A DNA stretch of 64,000 nt from the NCBI RefSeq assembly GCF_040529045.1, contig NZ_CP131914.1, positions 542,501 to 606,500 on the forward strand. The letters are read 5' to 3'. The notes under the pieces were generated by a model that saw nothing but the letters and a program-made list of their open reading frames with translations, did not search any database and was not told the origin of the DNA. The position numbers and the translations under genes are program-made. This DNA is from Xanthomonas indica. Its GTDB lineage: Bacteria > Pseudomonadota > Gammaproteobacteria > Xanthomonadales > Xanthomonadaceae. Positions 48,589 to 57,877 of this stretch are shown here, piece by piece (the stretch's first letter is position 1; each line of letters begins with the position of its first letter).

Positions 48589-49134
48589 ATGAGCGAGTTC
48601 TTCATCGGTCAGATCATGCTGACCGGTTTCGCGTTTGCGCCGAAGTATTTCGCGCAGTGCAACGGGCAATTGCTGCCGATCAATCAGAACCAGGCGCTGT
48701 TCAGCCTGCTCAGCACCCGCTTCGGCGGCGATGGCAAGACCACGTTCGGCTTGCCCGACATGCGCGGGCGCACGCCGATGGGCTATGGGCCGTCGGCCGA
48801 TCCGGCGTGGCAGCCGCCTGCGTTGCCGATGGGCCAGGCCGCCGGCGCGGAGACGGTGACCCTGGTGGGCGACAATCTGCCCGCACATACCCATCTGCTG
48901 GATTGCAGCAGCGTCAACGGCGACAACCGCACGCCGACCGGTCGCCTGTTCGCGAACAACAACATGTCCACCGGGACCCCGCATGCGTTGTATGCGGCGC
49001 CAGGCGCGACGATACCGCTGTCGCAGTCCACCATCGCCAACAGCGGCGGCAGCCAGCCGCATCCGAACGTACAGCCGTACACCACGATCAATTTCTGCAT
49101 CGCGCTGTCCGGCATCTTCCCCTCGCGCAGCTAG
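48589..49134 (+). CDS. Phage tail collar-domain (Mdp-like) protein 1
   Basis: A 181-residue protein with the tail-collar fold first described in microcystin-dependent proteins: FIGQIMLTGFAFAP, CNGQLLPINQNQALFSLL, TTFGLPDMRGRTP and a C-terminal HTH...NFCIALSGIFP. GGGGGGAG precedes the ATG. Such proteins occur in phage tails and in free-standing bacterial sets of three; their native role is unclear. It is first of three paralogues in one transcription unit, divergent from the giant adhesin. Confidence 0.85.
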   Translation: MSEFFIGQIMLTGFAFAPKYFAQCNGQLLPINQNQALFSLLSTRFGGDGKTTFGLPDMRGRTPMGYGPSADPAWQPPALPMGQAAGAETVTLVGDNLPAHTHLLDCSSVNGDNRTPTGRLFANNNMSTGTPHALYAAPGATIPLSQSTIANSGGSQPHPNVQPYTTINFCIALSGIFPSRS

Positions 49135-49202
49135 GCGCATCCGCATTCGGGCGCGCAGCGCGCATCCGTGCGCGTGGCGCCTCATCGACCAGGAAGCATC
49201 TC

Positions 49203-49730
49203 ATGGGCACCCCTTTCATTGGCGAAATCCGCATGTTCGGCTTCGGCCGCACACCCCAGGGCTGGCAGGCGTGCGACGGCTCGCTGCTGCAGATCTCCGA
49301 GTACGAACCGTTGTATGTGCTGCTCGGCACCGCGTACGGCGGCAATGGCACCACCACCTTCGCGGTGCCGGATCTGCGCGGTCGCCTGCCGATCCATCAG
49401 GGCCAGGGGCCGGGGCTCAGCAACTACGTGCTCGCCCAAAAGGCCGGCACCGAGACGGTGACGTTGACCGACCTGCAGATGCCGGCACATACGCACACCG
49501 CGCAGGCCACCACCGAGGCGGCGACCGCCACCGCGCCCGCCGGTCTGCTCCCAGCCGCCGTGAGTGGCGCCTTGTTCTATGCCAGCGACATCAGCGGTAC
49601 CACCACGCTGGCAATGTCCACGCAAAGCACCTCGTTCGCCGGTGGCAACCAGCCGCACGACAACACCATGCCGACGCTGACGGTGCAGTACTGCATCGCC
49701 ACCACCGGCATCTTCCCGCAACAGGCCTGA
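49203..49730 (+). CDS. Phage tail collar-domain (Mdp-like) protein 2
   Basis: A 175-residue paralogue of the preceding protein: FIGEIRMFGFGRTPQGW, CDGSLLQIS, TTFAVPDLRGRLPIHQGQGPG, the PAHTHTAQATT segment and YCIATTGIFP. It is encoded 68 bp downstream of paralogue 1 and 59 bp before paralogue 3. The ATG at 49203 lies in a CTCATGGGC context with weak SD-like AGGAAG upstream. Confidence 0.85.
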   Translation: MGTPFIGEIRMFGFGRTPQGWQACDGSLLQISEYEPLYVLLGTAYGGNGTTTFAVPDLRGRLPIHQGQGPGLSNYVLAQKAGTETVTLTDLQMPAHTHTAQATTEAATATAPAGLLPAAVSGALFYASDISGTTTLAMSTQSTSFAGGNQPHDNTMPTLTVQYCIATTGIFPQQA

Positions 49731-49789
49731 TCCCTGCGCCGCGCCGGCATGGCTGCGGCACGCATCCGCTGCATCGGAGGAATCCGCTC

Positions 49790-50326
49790 ATGACCGAACC
49801 CTATCTCGGCGAAATCCAGCTGTTCGGCTTCGACTACAACCCCTATGGCTGGGCGCTGTGCAACGGCGCCGTCCTGCCGATCACGCAGAACAGCGCGCTG
49901 TATTCGCTGCTCGGCGTGGCCTACGGTGGCAATGGCAGCAGCACGTTCCAGTTGCCGAACTTCACCGCGCGCGCCGGCTGCCAGCAAGGCCCGGGGCCCG
50001 GCCTGACTGCGCACACGCTGGGCAGCAACTTCGGATCGGCGGGCGTCAGCCTGCAAAGCACGCAGATCCCGATGCACCAGCACGGCGTCAATGCGTTCTC
50101 GCAACCGGATCCGGCCAAGAAGACTGGCGCCCCTGCCAGCGGTGCCGCCCTGTCGTCACTGAACAGCACCAGCGAACGCCCGTTCCTGGCCGTCGCGCCG
50201 AACACGCAGTTCTCCCCGACCATGGTGATGCCCACCGGCAAGGGGCTGGCGCACGAGAACCGGCAGCCGTATCTGGCGGTGAACTTCTGCATCGCGCTCA
50301 GCGGGGACTACCCCGTCTTCAGTTGA
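49790..50326 (+). CDS. Phage tail collar-domain (Mdp-like) protein 3
   Basis: A 178-residue third paralogue: YLGEIQLFGFDYNPYGW, CNGAVLPITQNSALYSLLG, FQLPNFTARAGCQQGPGPG and NFCIALSGDYPVFS. The central LPDxRGR of the first two is replaced by LPNFTARAG, the clearest divergence among the three. GGAGG lies upstream of the ATG. Its stop overlaps a possible TTG start of the next gene (TTGA). Confidence 0.85.
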   Translation: MTEPYLGEIQLFGFDYNPYGWALCNGAVLPITQNSALYSLLGVAYGGNGSSTFQLPNFTARAGCQQGPGPGLTAHTLGSNFGSAGVSLQSTQIPMHQHGVNAFSQPDPAKKTGAPASGAALSSLNSTSERPFLAVAPNTQFSPTMVMPTGKGLAHENRQPYLAVNFCIALSGDYPVFS

Positions 50327-50907
50327 GCGGCCACACGGCCAGTGCTGCGCCAGTGCCGGCGTTTCCCGCCAGGCACGAGGCCATCGAGGCGCCAGCCGCG
50401 CTGCGGACGCGTGGCGTGGCGCTGCGCGCCGCGCACGCGGGCGACCTGCCCTGGCTGCGCGACCTGTACGCCAGCACGCGCCGCGACGAGCTGGCCGCGG
50501 TGCCATGGCCGGAACCGGCCAAGCGCGCCTTTCTCGACCAGCAGTTCGCCTTGCAGCATGCGCACTATCTGCAGCATTTCCCGTCCGCCGACTTCCTGAT
50601 CGTGGAAGACCCGCGCGGGCGGCTGGGTCGGCTGTACCTGGACCGCAGCGTGGAGCCGCACGTGCTGGTCGATATCAGCCTGCTGCCGGACTGCCGCGGA
50701 CAAGGCATCGGCAGCGCGCTGATCGCACATGCACAAGCACTCGCGAAGGCGGACGGGCGAGCACTCACACTGCACGTGCTGCATGCCAATCCCCAGGCGC
50801 AGCGGCTTTACGCGCGCCTGGGCTTCGTCGCCGGCGAAGCCGGCCAGACCCATCTGGCCATGCGCTGGGACGGCCCCGGCGCGGGGCCGGGCACGCGGGT
50901 CAGTTGA
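50323..50907 (+). CDS. GNAT-family N-acetyltransferase
   Basis: About 194 residues with a GNAT fold. The acetyl-CoA-binding motif is LLPDCRGQGIGSALIAHA (R/Q-x-x-G-x-G/A), followed by LTLHVLHANPQAQRLYARLGF. Substrate unknown. The start codon is uncertain: no ATG precedes the conserved region, and TTG at 50323, overlapping the collar-protein stop, is the best coupled choice; a GTG near 50353 is an alternative. It is last in the collar operon and converges on the DUF6916-type gene with an 8-bp overlap of ends. Confidence 0.7.
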   Translation: MSGHTASAAPVPAFPARHEAIEAPAALRTRGVALRAAHAGDLPWLRDLYASTRRDELAAVPWPEPAKRAFLDQQFALQHAHYLQHFPSADFLIVEDPRGRLGRLYLDRSVEPHVLVDISLLPDCRGQGIGSALIAHAQALAKADGRALTLHVLHANPQAQRLYARLGFVAGEAGQTHLAMRWDGPGAGPGTRVS

Positions 50908-51187
50908 ACACCGCCTGATACAGGAAGCCGTCGCGTTCGCGCGCGACCGGCACCAGGAAGATGCCGATCTCGCCCAGGCGCGGATGACGCATCTGGTAGG
51001 TCTGCTGCGGAAACAGGAACGCCGAGCCGTTGCGGAACAGCAGCGAGAACGGGGCGCGCCGCGCCGCGGGAGACGTCGGCAACGGCCGTGCCTCCACCAG
51101 CACGAACGCGACCTCGCCCTCGTTCAACTGCGCCGCGAACGTCTCGTTCACGCTTCCGGCGAAGTGTTCCAAGCTCAACAGCTCCAT
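50900..51187 (-). CDS. Small DUF6916-type protein
   Basis: A 95-residue protein (MELLSLEHFAGSVNETF...FLVPVARERDGFLYQAVFN) of the small family often found beside tail-collar paralogue sets in xanthomonads; I call it DUF6916-like from memory of this context. The pattern FSLLFRNGSAFLFPQQTYQM suggests a beta-rich fold. The start at 51187 fits the family length; longer readings are GC-rich antisense. It may bind or regulate the collar proteins. Confidence 0.65.
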   Translation of the reverse strand: MELLSLEHFAGSVNETFAAQLNEGEVAFVLVEARPLPTSPAARRAPFSLLFRNGSAFLFPQQTYQMRHPRLGEIGIFLVPVARERDGFLYQAVFN

Positions 51188-51414
51188 CCTTGACTCCAGG
51201 TGTGGTTCGGCACGGGCGCCCTGCCGGCATCGTCGCGTGGCGTCGCCAAGCGCACAAGCACGTGCCGGCATTTGTCCACACGGCATGCGGCGACAACGCG
51301 CCCGGCGCGATCGCGGACCGCGCAGAGACGCTGCGGCATGACACGCTGTTGCACGAACAGGGCGAAGCCGGCGCGCACACCGGCCCTTGCGGTGCCACAA
51401 TACTGCACGGGCCA

Positions 51415-51436
51415 GTTCGGTTAAGTTCAGCCGAAC
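51415..51436. promoter_or_regulatory. Inverted repeat upstream of mlaF
   Basis: GTTCGG-TTAAGTTCAG-CCGAAC (6-bp arms, 10-nt spacer) lies about 40 bp before the mlaF start, in the only AT-richer stretch of the region. It is a candidate operator or promoter element; there is no recognised regulator. Confidence 0.35.
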
Positions 51437-51473
51437 GGATCGATCCTATGTTGTATTTTCGTTAAAGGTCGCG

Positions 51474-52265
51474 ATGGCGTCTTCCGAACCCAATCTGGTG
51501 CAGTTGTCGGGCGTGCGCATCGACCGCGGCGGCCGCGCGATCCTGCGCGACGTCTCGCTGCGTGTGCCGCGCGGCAGCATCACCGCCGTGCTCGGGCCGT
51601 CCGGCAGCGGCAAGTCCACGCTGCTGGCGGCGCTGACCGGCGAACTGGTGCCGGCCGCCGGCACGCTCGAGGTGTTCGGCAAGCCGCTGCCGCGCGGCAG
51701 CCGCGCGCTGCGCGAGACGCGCAAGAGCATCGGCGTGCTGCTGCAGGGCAATGGCCTGCTCACCGACCTGAGCGTGGCCGAGAACGTGGCGCTGCCGTTG
51801 CGCGCCCACACCCGCCTGCCCGAGCCGGTGCTGCAGCGGCTGGTGGCGCTGAAGCTGCACGCGGTCGGCCTGCTGGCCGCCGCCGATGCCTGGCCGCGCG
51901 AGTTGTCCGGCGGCATGGCGCGCCGCGTGGCGCTGGCGCGGGCGCTGGCCCTGGATCCGCCGCTGATGATCTACGACGAACCCCTGACCGGCCTGGACCC
52001 GATCGCCTCCGGCGTGATCATGAGCCTGATCCAGCGCCTCAACCACACCCTGGGCCTGACCAGCATCATCGTCAGCCACCATGTCCACGAGACCCTGCCG
52101 ATCTGCGACCAGGCCGTGGCCATCGCCAACGGCGGCGTGGTCTTCGCCGGCACCCCGCAGGCGCTGCAGGCCAGCAGCGATCCGCTGCTGCAGCAGTTCC
52201 TGCACGGCCGTCCCGACGGCCCGATCCCGTTCGATGCGCCGCAGCGCGCGCGGAGCGCCGCCTGA
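51474..52265 (+). CDS. mlaF: Mla lipid-transport ATP-binding subunit
   Basis: A 263-residue ABC ATPase. Walker A is GPSGSGKST, the ABC signature is LSGGMARRVALAR and Walker B/D-loop is LMIYDEPLTGLDPIA. It drives phospholipid transport between outer and inner membrane with MlaE, MlaD and MlaB. The ATG at 51474 is the in-frame Met nearest the conserved SEPNLVQLSGVRI start. It overlaps mlaE by 1 bp (TGATG), a tightly coupled operon of six genes in the order F-E-D-C-B-A. Confidence 0.93.
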   Translation: MASSEPNLVQLSGVRIDRGGRAILRDVSLRVPRGSITAVLGPSGSGKSTLLAALTGELVPAAGTLEVFGKPLPRGSRALRETRKSIGVLLQGNGLLTDLSVAENVALPLRAHTRLPEPVLQRLVALKLHAVGLLAAADAWPRELSGGMARRVALARALALDPPLMIYDEPLTGLDPIASGVIMSLIQRLNHTLGLTSIIVSHHVHETLPICDQAVAIANGGVVFAGTPQALQASSDPLLQQFLHGRPDGPIPFDAPQRARSAA

Positions 52266-53014
52266 TGGCCATCGTTGCCCCGATCCGTTCCCTGGGCCGC
52301 GCCGGGCTGTTCTTCCTGACCGTGCTGCGCGGCTCGCTGCCGACCCGCGACCTGCTGGCCGAGCTGATCCGCGAGATCTACAAGGTCGGCGCGCGCTCGC
52401 TGCCGATCATCGCCGTGGGCGGCGCCTTCGTCGGGCTGGTGCTGACCCTGCAGGGCTACCGCACGCTGCAGACCTACGGCGCCTCCGATGCGCTGTCGAC
52501 CCTGCTCGGGCTGTCGCTGTACCGCGAACTGGCGCCGGTGCTGACCGCGCTGCTGTTCATCGGCCGCGCCGGCAGTTCCATCGCCGCCGAACTGGGCCTG
52601 ATGCGCGCCACCGACCAGATCAAGGCGCTGGAGCTGATGGCGATCGATCCGGTGGCCAAGGCGGTGGCGCCGCGCTTCTGGGCGGCGGTGCTGACCGTGC
52701 CGCTGCTGACCGGCATCTTCTGCTCGCTGGCGATCAGCGCCAGCTATTTCGAGGCGGTGGGCGCGCTCGGCCTGGACCGCGGCACGTTCTGGTCGGCGCT
52801 GTCGAGCAGCGTGGATTTCTGGGACGACTTCGGCGTGGCGATGCTGAAGTCGGCGGTGTTCGGCGGCACGGCGGCGCTGGTGGCGGCCTATGTCGGCTTC
52901 CACGCCGAGCCGACCATCGAGGGCACCTCGGTGGCCACCACCCGCGCCGTGGTCAACGCCTCGCTGCTGGTGCTGATGTTCAATTTCGTCATGTCGGCGC
53001 TGCTGTTCCGCTGA
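52265..53014 (+). CDS. mlaE: Mla lipid-transport permease subunit
   Basis: A 249-residue inner-membrane permease with about five to six helices and the MlaE consensus VGGAFVGLVLTLQGYRTL, then LGLSLYRELAPVLTALLFIGRAGSSIAAELG, and EAVGALGLDRGTFWSAL. It forms the transmembrane core of the MlaFEDB complex. The gap to mlaD is 103 bp and includes a short GC-rich stretch with no gene. Confidence 0.93.
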   Translation: MAIVAPIRSLGRAGLFFLTVLRGSLPTRDLLAELIREIYKVGARSLPIIAVGGAFVGLVLTLQGYRTLQTYGASDALSTLLGLSLYRELAPVLTALLFIGRAGSSIAAELGLMRATDQIKALELMAIDPVAKAVAPRFWAAVLTVPLLTGIFCSLAISASYFEAVGALGLDRGTFWSALSSSVDFWDDFGVAMLKSAVFGGTAALVAAYVGFHAEPTIEGTSVATTRAVVNASLLVLMFNFVMSALLFR

Positions 53015-53117
53015 GCGGCGCCAACGCGGAGCCGGCCGGCGACGGCCAGCTCCGCGGCAACATCCCGGTCGCGGCACTGGCGCCGCGGCCACGCTGAATC
53101 AACAAGGTAGACACGTT

Positions 53118-53657
53118 ATGGCTCTCCGTGGTCCCCGTCTCGAGTTCGCCGTCGGCGCCTTCCTGCTGCTGGGCCTGGCCTCGCTGCTGGTGCTGGCGCT
53201 GGCGTCCACCAACCGCCAGTGGGGCTTCGGCGGCCACCGCTACGACCTGATCGCGCGCTTCTCGCAGATCGGCCAGCTGCGTGCGCAGGCGCCGGTGAAG
53301 ATCGGCGGCGTCATCATCGGCCAGGTCGCCAAGATCGACCTGGACCCGACCAAGTTCGACTCGGTCGTCACCCTGTCCATCGACGACAAGTACAAGGATC
53401 TGCCGGCCGACACCTCGGCGGCGATCCTGACCAGCGGCCTGCTGGGCGAGAGCTATGTCGGCCTGCAGCCCGGCGGCGACCCGGACACGCTCAAGCCCGG
53501 CCAGGAAATCGCCTTCACCCAGCCGGCGGTGGACCTGATCCAGCTGGTCGGCAAGTACATGTTCGGCGGCGGCAGCGCCGGCGGCGACAAGAACGCAACG
53601 CCCGCTGCCGCACCCTCGGCCGACCCCACCACGCCCGCAACGGAACCCAAGCCATGA
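53118..53657 (+). CDS. mlaD: Mla MCE-domain substrate-binding subunit
   Basis: A 179-residue protein with one N-terminal membrane anchor (VGAFLLLGLASLLVLALAS) and one MCE domain: RAQAPVKIGGVIIGQV, DDKYKDLPADTSAAILTSGLLGESYVGLQPGG. MlaD hexamers form the periplasmic channel of the Mla transporter. The stop TGA overlaps the mlaC ATG (ATGA). Confidence 0.93.
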   Translation: MALRGPRLEFAVGAFLLLGLASLLVLALASTNRQWGFGGHRYDLIARFSQIGQLRAQAPVKIGGVIIGQVAKIDLDPTKFDSVVTLSIDDKYKDLPADTSAAILTSGLLGESYVGLQPGGDPDTLKPGQEIAFTQPAVDLIQLVGKYMFGGGSAGGDKNATPAAAPSADPTTPATEPKP

Positions 53658-54322
53658 CGATCAAACTGCTTTCCGCCGCTCTCGCCGCCGCGCTGGCCGT
53701 GGCCGCGCCCTCCGCCGCCCTGGCCCAGGCCGCCGCGCCGGCCGCTTCCGCCACCCAGGCCGGTTCGGCCAGCAAGGTGGTGCTGGAGAACAGCACGCGC
53801 ATCCTGACCACGCTGGAGCAGCGCCGCAGCGAGTTCAAGAGCAACCCCACCGCGCTGCGCCAGTTCATCGACAGCGAGATGAACAAGACCTTCGACCGCG
53901 ACTACGCCGCCCGCCTGGTGCTGGGCGTGCATGGCCGCGGCGCCTCCGACGGCGACGTCAAGCTGTTCGGCGACGCGATGGCCGACAACCTGATGCAGCG
54001 CTACGGCACCTCGCTGCTGACCTTCGAAGGCAAGCCGCAGGTGCGGGTGAAGTCGGAAACCCCGCTGCCGGGCGGCCGCGGCGTCAAGGTCTCCACCGAG
54101 CTGCTGCGCAGCGGCGGCGACCCGGTGCCGGTGGACTACCTGCTGCGCAACACCGGCGCGGGCTGGAAGATCTTCGACGTGATGGTCGAGGGCGTGTCCT
54201 ACGTGCAGACCTTCCGCAACCAGTTCGACACCCCGCTGCGCAACAAGTCGATCGCCGAGGTCGCGGCCGAGCTGCGCAACGGCACGCTGCAGGCGGCACC
54301 GGCGAGCAACAGTGGCAAGTGA
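53654..54322 (+). CDS. mlaC: Mla periplasmic phospholipid-binding protein
   Basis: A 222-residue MlaC with a signal peptide (MTIKLLSAALAAALAVAAPSAALA) and the family motifs RRSEFKSNP...IDSEMNKTFDRDYAARLVLG and GGGWKIFDV-type GAGWKIFDVMVEGVSYVQTFRNQF. It ferries phospholipid between the MlaA and MlaD complexes. The stop overlaps mlaB by 11 bp. Confidence 0.93.
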   Translation: MTIKLLSAALAAALAVAAPSAALAQAAAPAASATQAGSASKVVLENSTRILTTLEQRRSEFKSNPTALRQFIDSEMNKTFDRDYAARLVLGVHGRGASDGDVKLFGDAMADNLMQRYGTSLLTFEGKPQVRVKSETPLPGGRGVKVSTELLRSGGDPVPVDYLLRNTGAGWKIFDVMVEGVSYVQTFRNQFDTPLRNKSIAEVAAELRNGTLQAAPASNSGK

Positions 54323-54629
54323 TGCGCCGCAGGTGCGCCGCGACGGCGACACGCTCGCGCTGAGCGGCGTGCTCGACCGTGCGGCGGCCACCGCGCTGTG
54401 GCCGGCGGCGCTGCGCGCGCTGCCGGGCGCACGCGCGCTGGACCTGCAGGCGGTGTCGCGGGTGGACAGCGCCGGGTTGGCGCTGCTCGCCGAACTCGCC
54501 GCGCGCCTGCGCGCCCAGGGCCAGGCCGAGGTCGCCATCCATGGCGCCCCGGCCGGCCTGACCGACTTGAGCGCCGCCTACCGGCTGGCCTCGACCCTGG
54601 ACTTCCACTCTCCCCCTGCGGCGAGCTGA
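54312..54629 (+). CDS. mlaB: Mla STAS-domain subunit
   Basis: A 105-residue STAS protein (LSGVLDRAAATALWPAALRAL, LDLQAVSRVDSAGLALLAELA). MlaB binds MlaF and supports ABC activity. It starts at GTG 54312, inside mlaC. The following mlaA begins 3 bp after its stop, so the six genes form one transcription unit. Confidence 0.85.
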   Translation: MASDAPQVRRDGDTLALSGVLDRAAATALWPAALRALPGARALDLQAVSRVDSAGLALLAELAARLRAQGQAEVAIHGAPAGLTDLSAAYRLASTLDFHSPPAAS

Positions 54630-54632
54630 CAC

Positions 54633-55694
54633 ATGAACGTGCTGCGTATCCTCACCTCCCTGACCCTGGCCGCCGCCCTGGGCGCCTGCGCCGGCGCACC
54701 CAAGCGCACGCCGCCGCCTCCGCCGGCGGCCCCGCCCGCCCCGGCCATGTCCATGCAGGACCAGGCCGGCAGCGGCGCCGCCACGCCGGCCCCCGCACCG
54801 GCCCCCGTGGACACGGCGGCCGCAACGGCCGATACGGCGCAGGCGGCCGCGACCGCGCCGGCCACGACGACCGCGCAGGACCCGACCGCGTCCGCCGATG
54901 CGGACTACGCCGCGATCTACGGCAGCGACCCGTACAACCCGGTCGCCGATCCGACCCTGCCGGCAGGCGTGCAGGCACCGCCGAGCTACGACCCGTGGGA
55001 GAAGTTCAACCGCAAGGTGCATGCCTTCAACAACGTGGTCGACCGCAGCGTGGCGCGGCCGCTCGCGCGTGCCTACGTCAACGTGGTGCCGCGGCCGGTA
55101 CGGCTGGGCGTGACCAACTTCTTCGACAACCTCAGTTCGCCGCTGACCATGGTCAACCAGCTGCTGCAGGGCCGTCCGCTGCAGGCGGGGCAGACCCTGA
55201 GCCGGTTCCTGATCAACAGCACGCTGGGCATCGGCGGCATCTTCGACCCGGCCACCGACGCCAACCTGCCGCGACGCAGCGAGGACTTCGGCCAGACCCT
55301 GGGCGTGTGGGGCTGGCGCCGCTCGCGCTATCTGGAACTGCCGTTGTTCGGCCCGCGCACGGTACGCGACGCGTTCGGCCTGGTCGGCGACGCGCCGCTG
55401 TCGCCGCTGCAGCAGATCGAGGAGGACCGTGTGCGCATCGGCCTGCAGGGTCTGCAGTTGGTGGACACGCGGGCGCAGTTGCTGTCGCTGGACAGCCTGC
55501 GCGACCAGGCACCGGACGAGTACCAGCTGACCCGCGATGCCTGGCTGCAGCGCCGCAACTACCAGATCGAGAGCGACATGCGCGGGCACAAGCGCCAGGA
55601 CGACGATCTGCCGGCCTATCTGCGCGAGGAAGAGACCAATCCGACGGTACCGGTGGACGCGATGCCGGTCCCGGAGTGGCGCGGCGGTCGCTAG
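54633..55694 (+). CDS. mlaA: MlaA/VacJ outer-membrane lipoprotein
   Basis: A 353-residue VacJ-like lipoprotein. The lipobox is LGAC (Cys19). A long Ala/Pro-rich linker (about 22-95) is unusually extended. Then comes the MlaA core: DPWEKFNRKVHAFNNVVDRSV, GVTNFFDNLSSPLTMVNQLLQG and TLGIGGIFDPATDANLPRRSEDFGQTLGVWG. It removes misplaced phospholipid from the outer membrane via MlaC. It is the last gene of the operon, with a strong terminator after it. Confidence 0.93.
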   Translation: MNVLRILTSLTLAAALGACAGAPKRTPPPPPAAPPAPAMSMQDQAGSGAATPAPAPAPVDTAAATADTAQAAATAPATTTAQDPTASADADYAAIYGSDPYNPVADPTLPAGVQAPPSYDPWEKFNRKVHAFNNVVDRSVARPLARAYVNVVPRPVRLGVTNFFDNLSSPLTMVNQLLQGRPLQAGQTLSRFLINSTLGIGGIFDPATDANLPRRSEDFGQTLGVWGWRRSRYLELPLFGPRTVRDAFGLVGDAPLSPLQQIEEDRVRIGLQGLQLVDTRAQLLSLDSLRDQAPDEYQLTRDAWLQRRNYQIESDMRGHKRQDDDLPAYLREEETNPTVPVDAMPVPEWRGGR

Positions 55695-55716
55695 TCCGGC
55701 CCACGACGCACCTACG

Positions 55717-55745
55717 AAAAGCCCGGCTTCGGCCGGGTTTTTTTG
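55717..55745 (+). terminator. Rho-independent terminator of the mla operon
   Basis: CCCGGC-TTCG-GCCGGG stem-loop preceded by AAAAG and followed by seven T (TTTTTTT). It is the clearest intrinsic terminator in the window and works for the plus-strand mlaFEDCBA transcript. Confidence 0.92.
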
Positions 55746-55856
55746 TGTCTGAAGCTTTTGCTGGTATCACCTTTGGGCGCAGCGCGATGTGCGGGAATGA
55801 GCGCTCGTTTGCAGTGGGTGAGCGAGTGTCGCGGCGGACTACAGAGTGCAGCCGGC

Positions 55857-56612
<756 letters not shown>

Positions 56613-56813
56613 ATAGCCACCACGGTGCTGCAAGCGTTGGGCAGAACTTCTCCCGTCACGACAGCCGTCATCGGAAGCCACACTTGAAAACGACACGCTG
56701 GAAACCAAAAGCGCGTCCACAACCTCTTCGCTAGATCACCAGCAACCTGATAGCCAAAACAGCACCTTCAGCTCGCCCAAGCACCAACTGATGGCCTTGA
56801 GCGCAGCGCGCCG

Positions 56814-57356
56814 TTACCCCAGCGCCGCGTCGATCGCTGCGCGCAGGCGCGGATCCTCCGCGGTGACGTCCGGGGCGAAACGCCCGTGGACCTTGCCGTC
56901 GCGGCCAACCAGGAACTTCTCGAAATTCCACAGCACCCCCGGCGCCGGATTCGGCTCGATGCCGTAGCCGGCCAGCTTCTCGCGCATCGGGCCCTCGCCC
57001 TCGGTCTGCGGCTGCGCGGCGATCAGCGCGCGGTACAGCGGATGCGTGGCCTCGCCGGTGACCGCGATCTTGGCGAACATCGGGAAGGTCACGTCGTAGG
57101 TGAGCTGGCAGAACTGCTGGATCTCGGCCTCGCTGCCCGGCTCCTGGCCCTTGAAATCGTTGGCCGGGAAACCGAGCACTTCCAGTCCGGCCGCCTGCTT
57201 CTCGCGGTACAGCGCTTCCAGGCCCGCGTACTGCGCGGTGAGGCCGCACTTGGAGGCGACGTTGACGATCAACAGCACCTTGCCGGCGAACTCGGCCAGG
57301 GTGGCCGGCTGGCCGTCGATGCGGGTCAGCGGAATGGCGGTCAGCGACTCGGACAT
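56814..57356 (-). CDS. Glutathione peroxidase
   Basis: A 180-residue glutathione peroxidase-family protein that reduces peroxides with thiol donors. The peroxidatic Cys is in NVASKCGLT; the resolving-region Gln lies in the GxxVLGFPANDF-type LEVLGFPANDFKGQEPG; the catalytic Trp/Asn are in WNFEKFLV. The Cys (not Sec) makes it a thioredoxin- or GSH-dependent bacterial type. It is monocistronic on the minus strand, just right of the inverted-repeat region. Confidence 0.92.
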   Translation of the reverse strand: MSESLTAIPLTRIDGQPATLAEFAGKVLLIVNVASKCGLTAQYAGLEALYREKQAAGLEVLGFPANDFKGQEPGSEAEIQQFCQLTYDVTFPMFAKIAVTGEATHPLYRALIAAQPQTEGEGPMREKLAGYGIEPNPAPGVLWNFEKFLVGRDGKVHGRFAPDVTAEDPRLRAAIDAALG

Positions 57357-57877
57357 GGGGCATTACCTCGGTCGAAAGGAAGCGCCAGCATAGTCGCTGC
57401 CGGCACAGCATGCGCAGTGCCGTGACCGCGTGACTCAGCGCACCGACAGCTCGCCCGTGTCAGCACGTGACACCCGCTTTTGCTGCGGATCATGCGCTCC
57501 CGTAGGAGCGGCTTCAGCCGCGACAGCCGCGCCCGCAAAACCTGCTCGCGACTGCCACAGGAGGAACAAGAGCCGCCGCTACACATGTGCCGCTCGTCGC
57601 GATCAGAAGCGCGCGTAGCGGCCAGCTAGCGAGCAGGCGAGCGGCCTGCAGACGACAACCTATCCGCGATGTCGAATCGCATCGACACTGCAGGCAAGAC
57701 AACGACACCTGCGTGCTGCGCGATCGGCACAGCGCGCGCATACGAAGCGGCCCCGCTGGCCCGTCCAGGTCGCGGCGCTGCATCCAACATGGCGCGTGCT
57801 GGTCGCACGCCATCCCGCGTCGACGAAACCGCCACGACGCCCTGCCATCCCAACTCGCCGCTGCGCACCGCAAGCCC
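57357..57877. other. Gene-free spacer with one REP element
   Basis: A 521-bp spacer between glutathione peroxidase and rmuC. One GTAGGAGCGGCTTCAGCCGC element lies at 57502-57524. The rest looks non-coding; ORFs drawn here are short and shadow-like. Confidence 0.55.

Noticed and set aside
48589-50326. Prophage remnant, because of tail-collar genes
   Set aside because: No integrase, capsid, terminase or other phage gene is present; collar trios occur outside prophages in xanthomonads.
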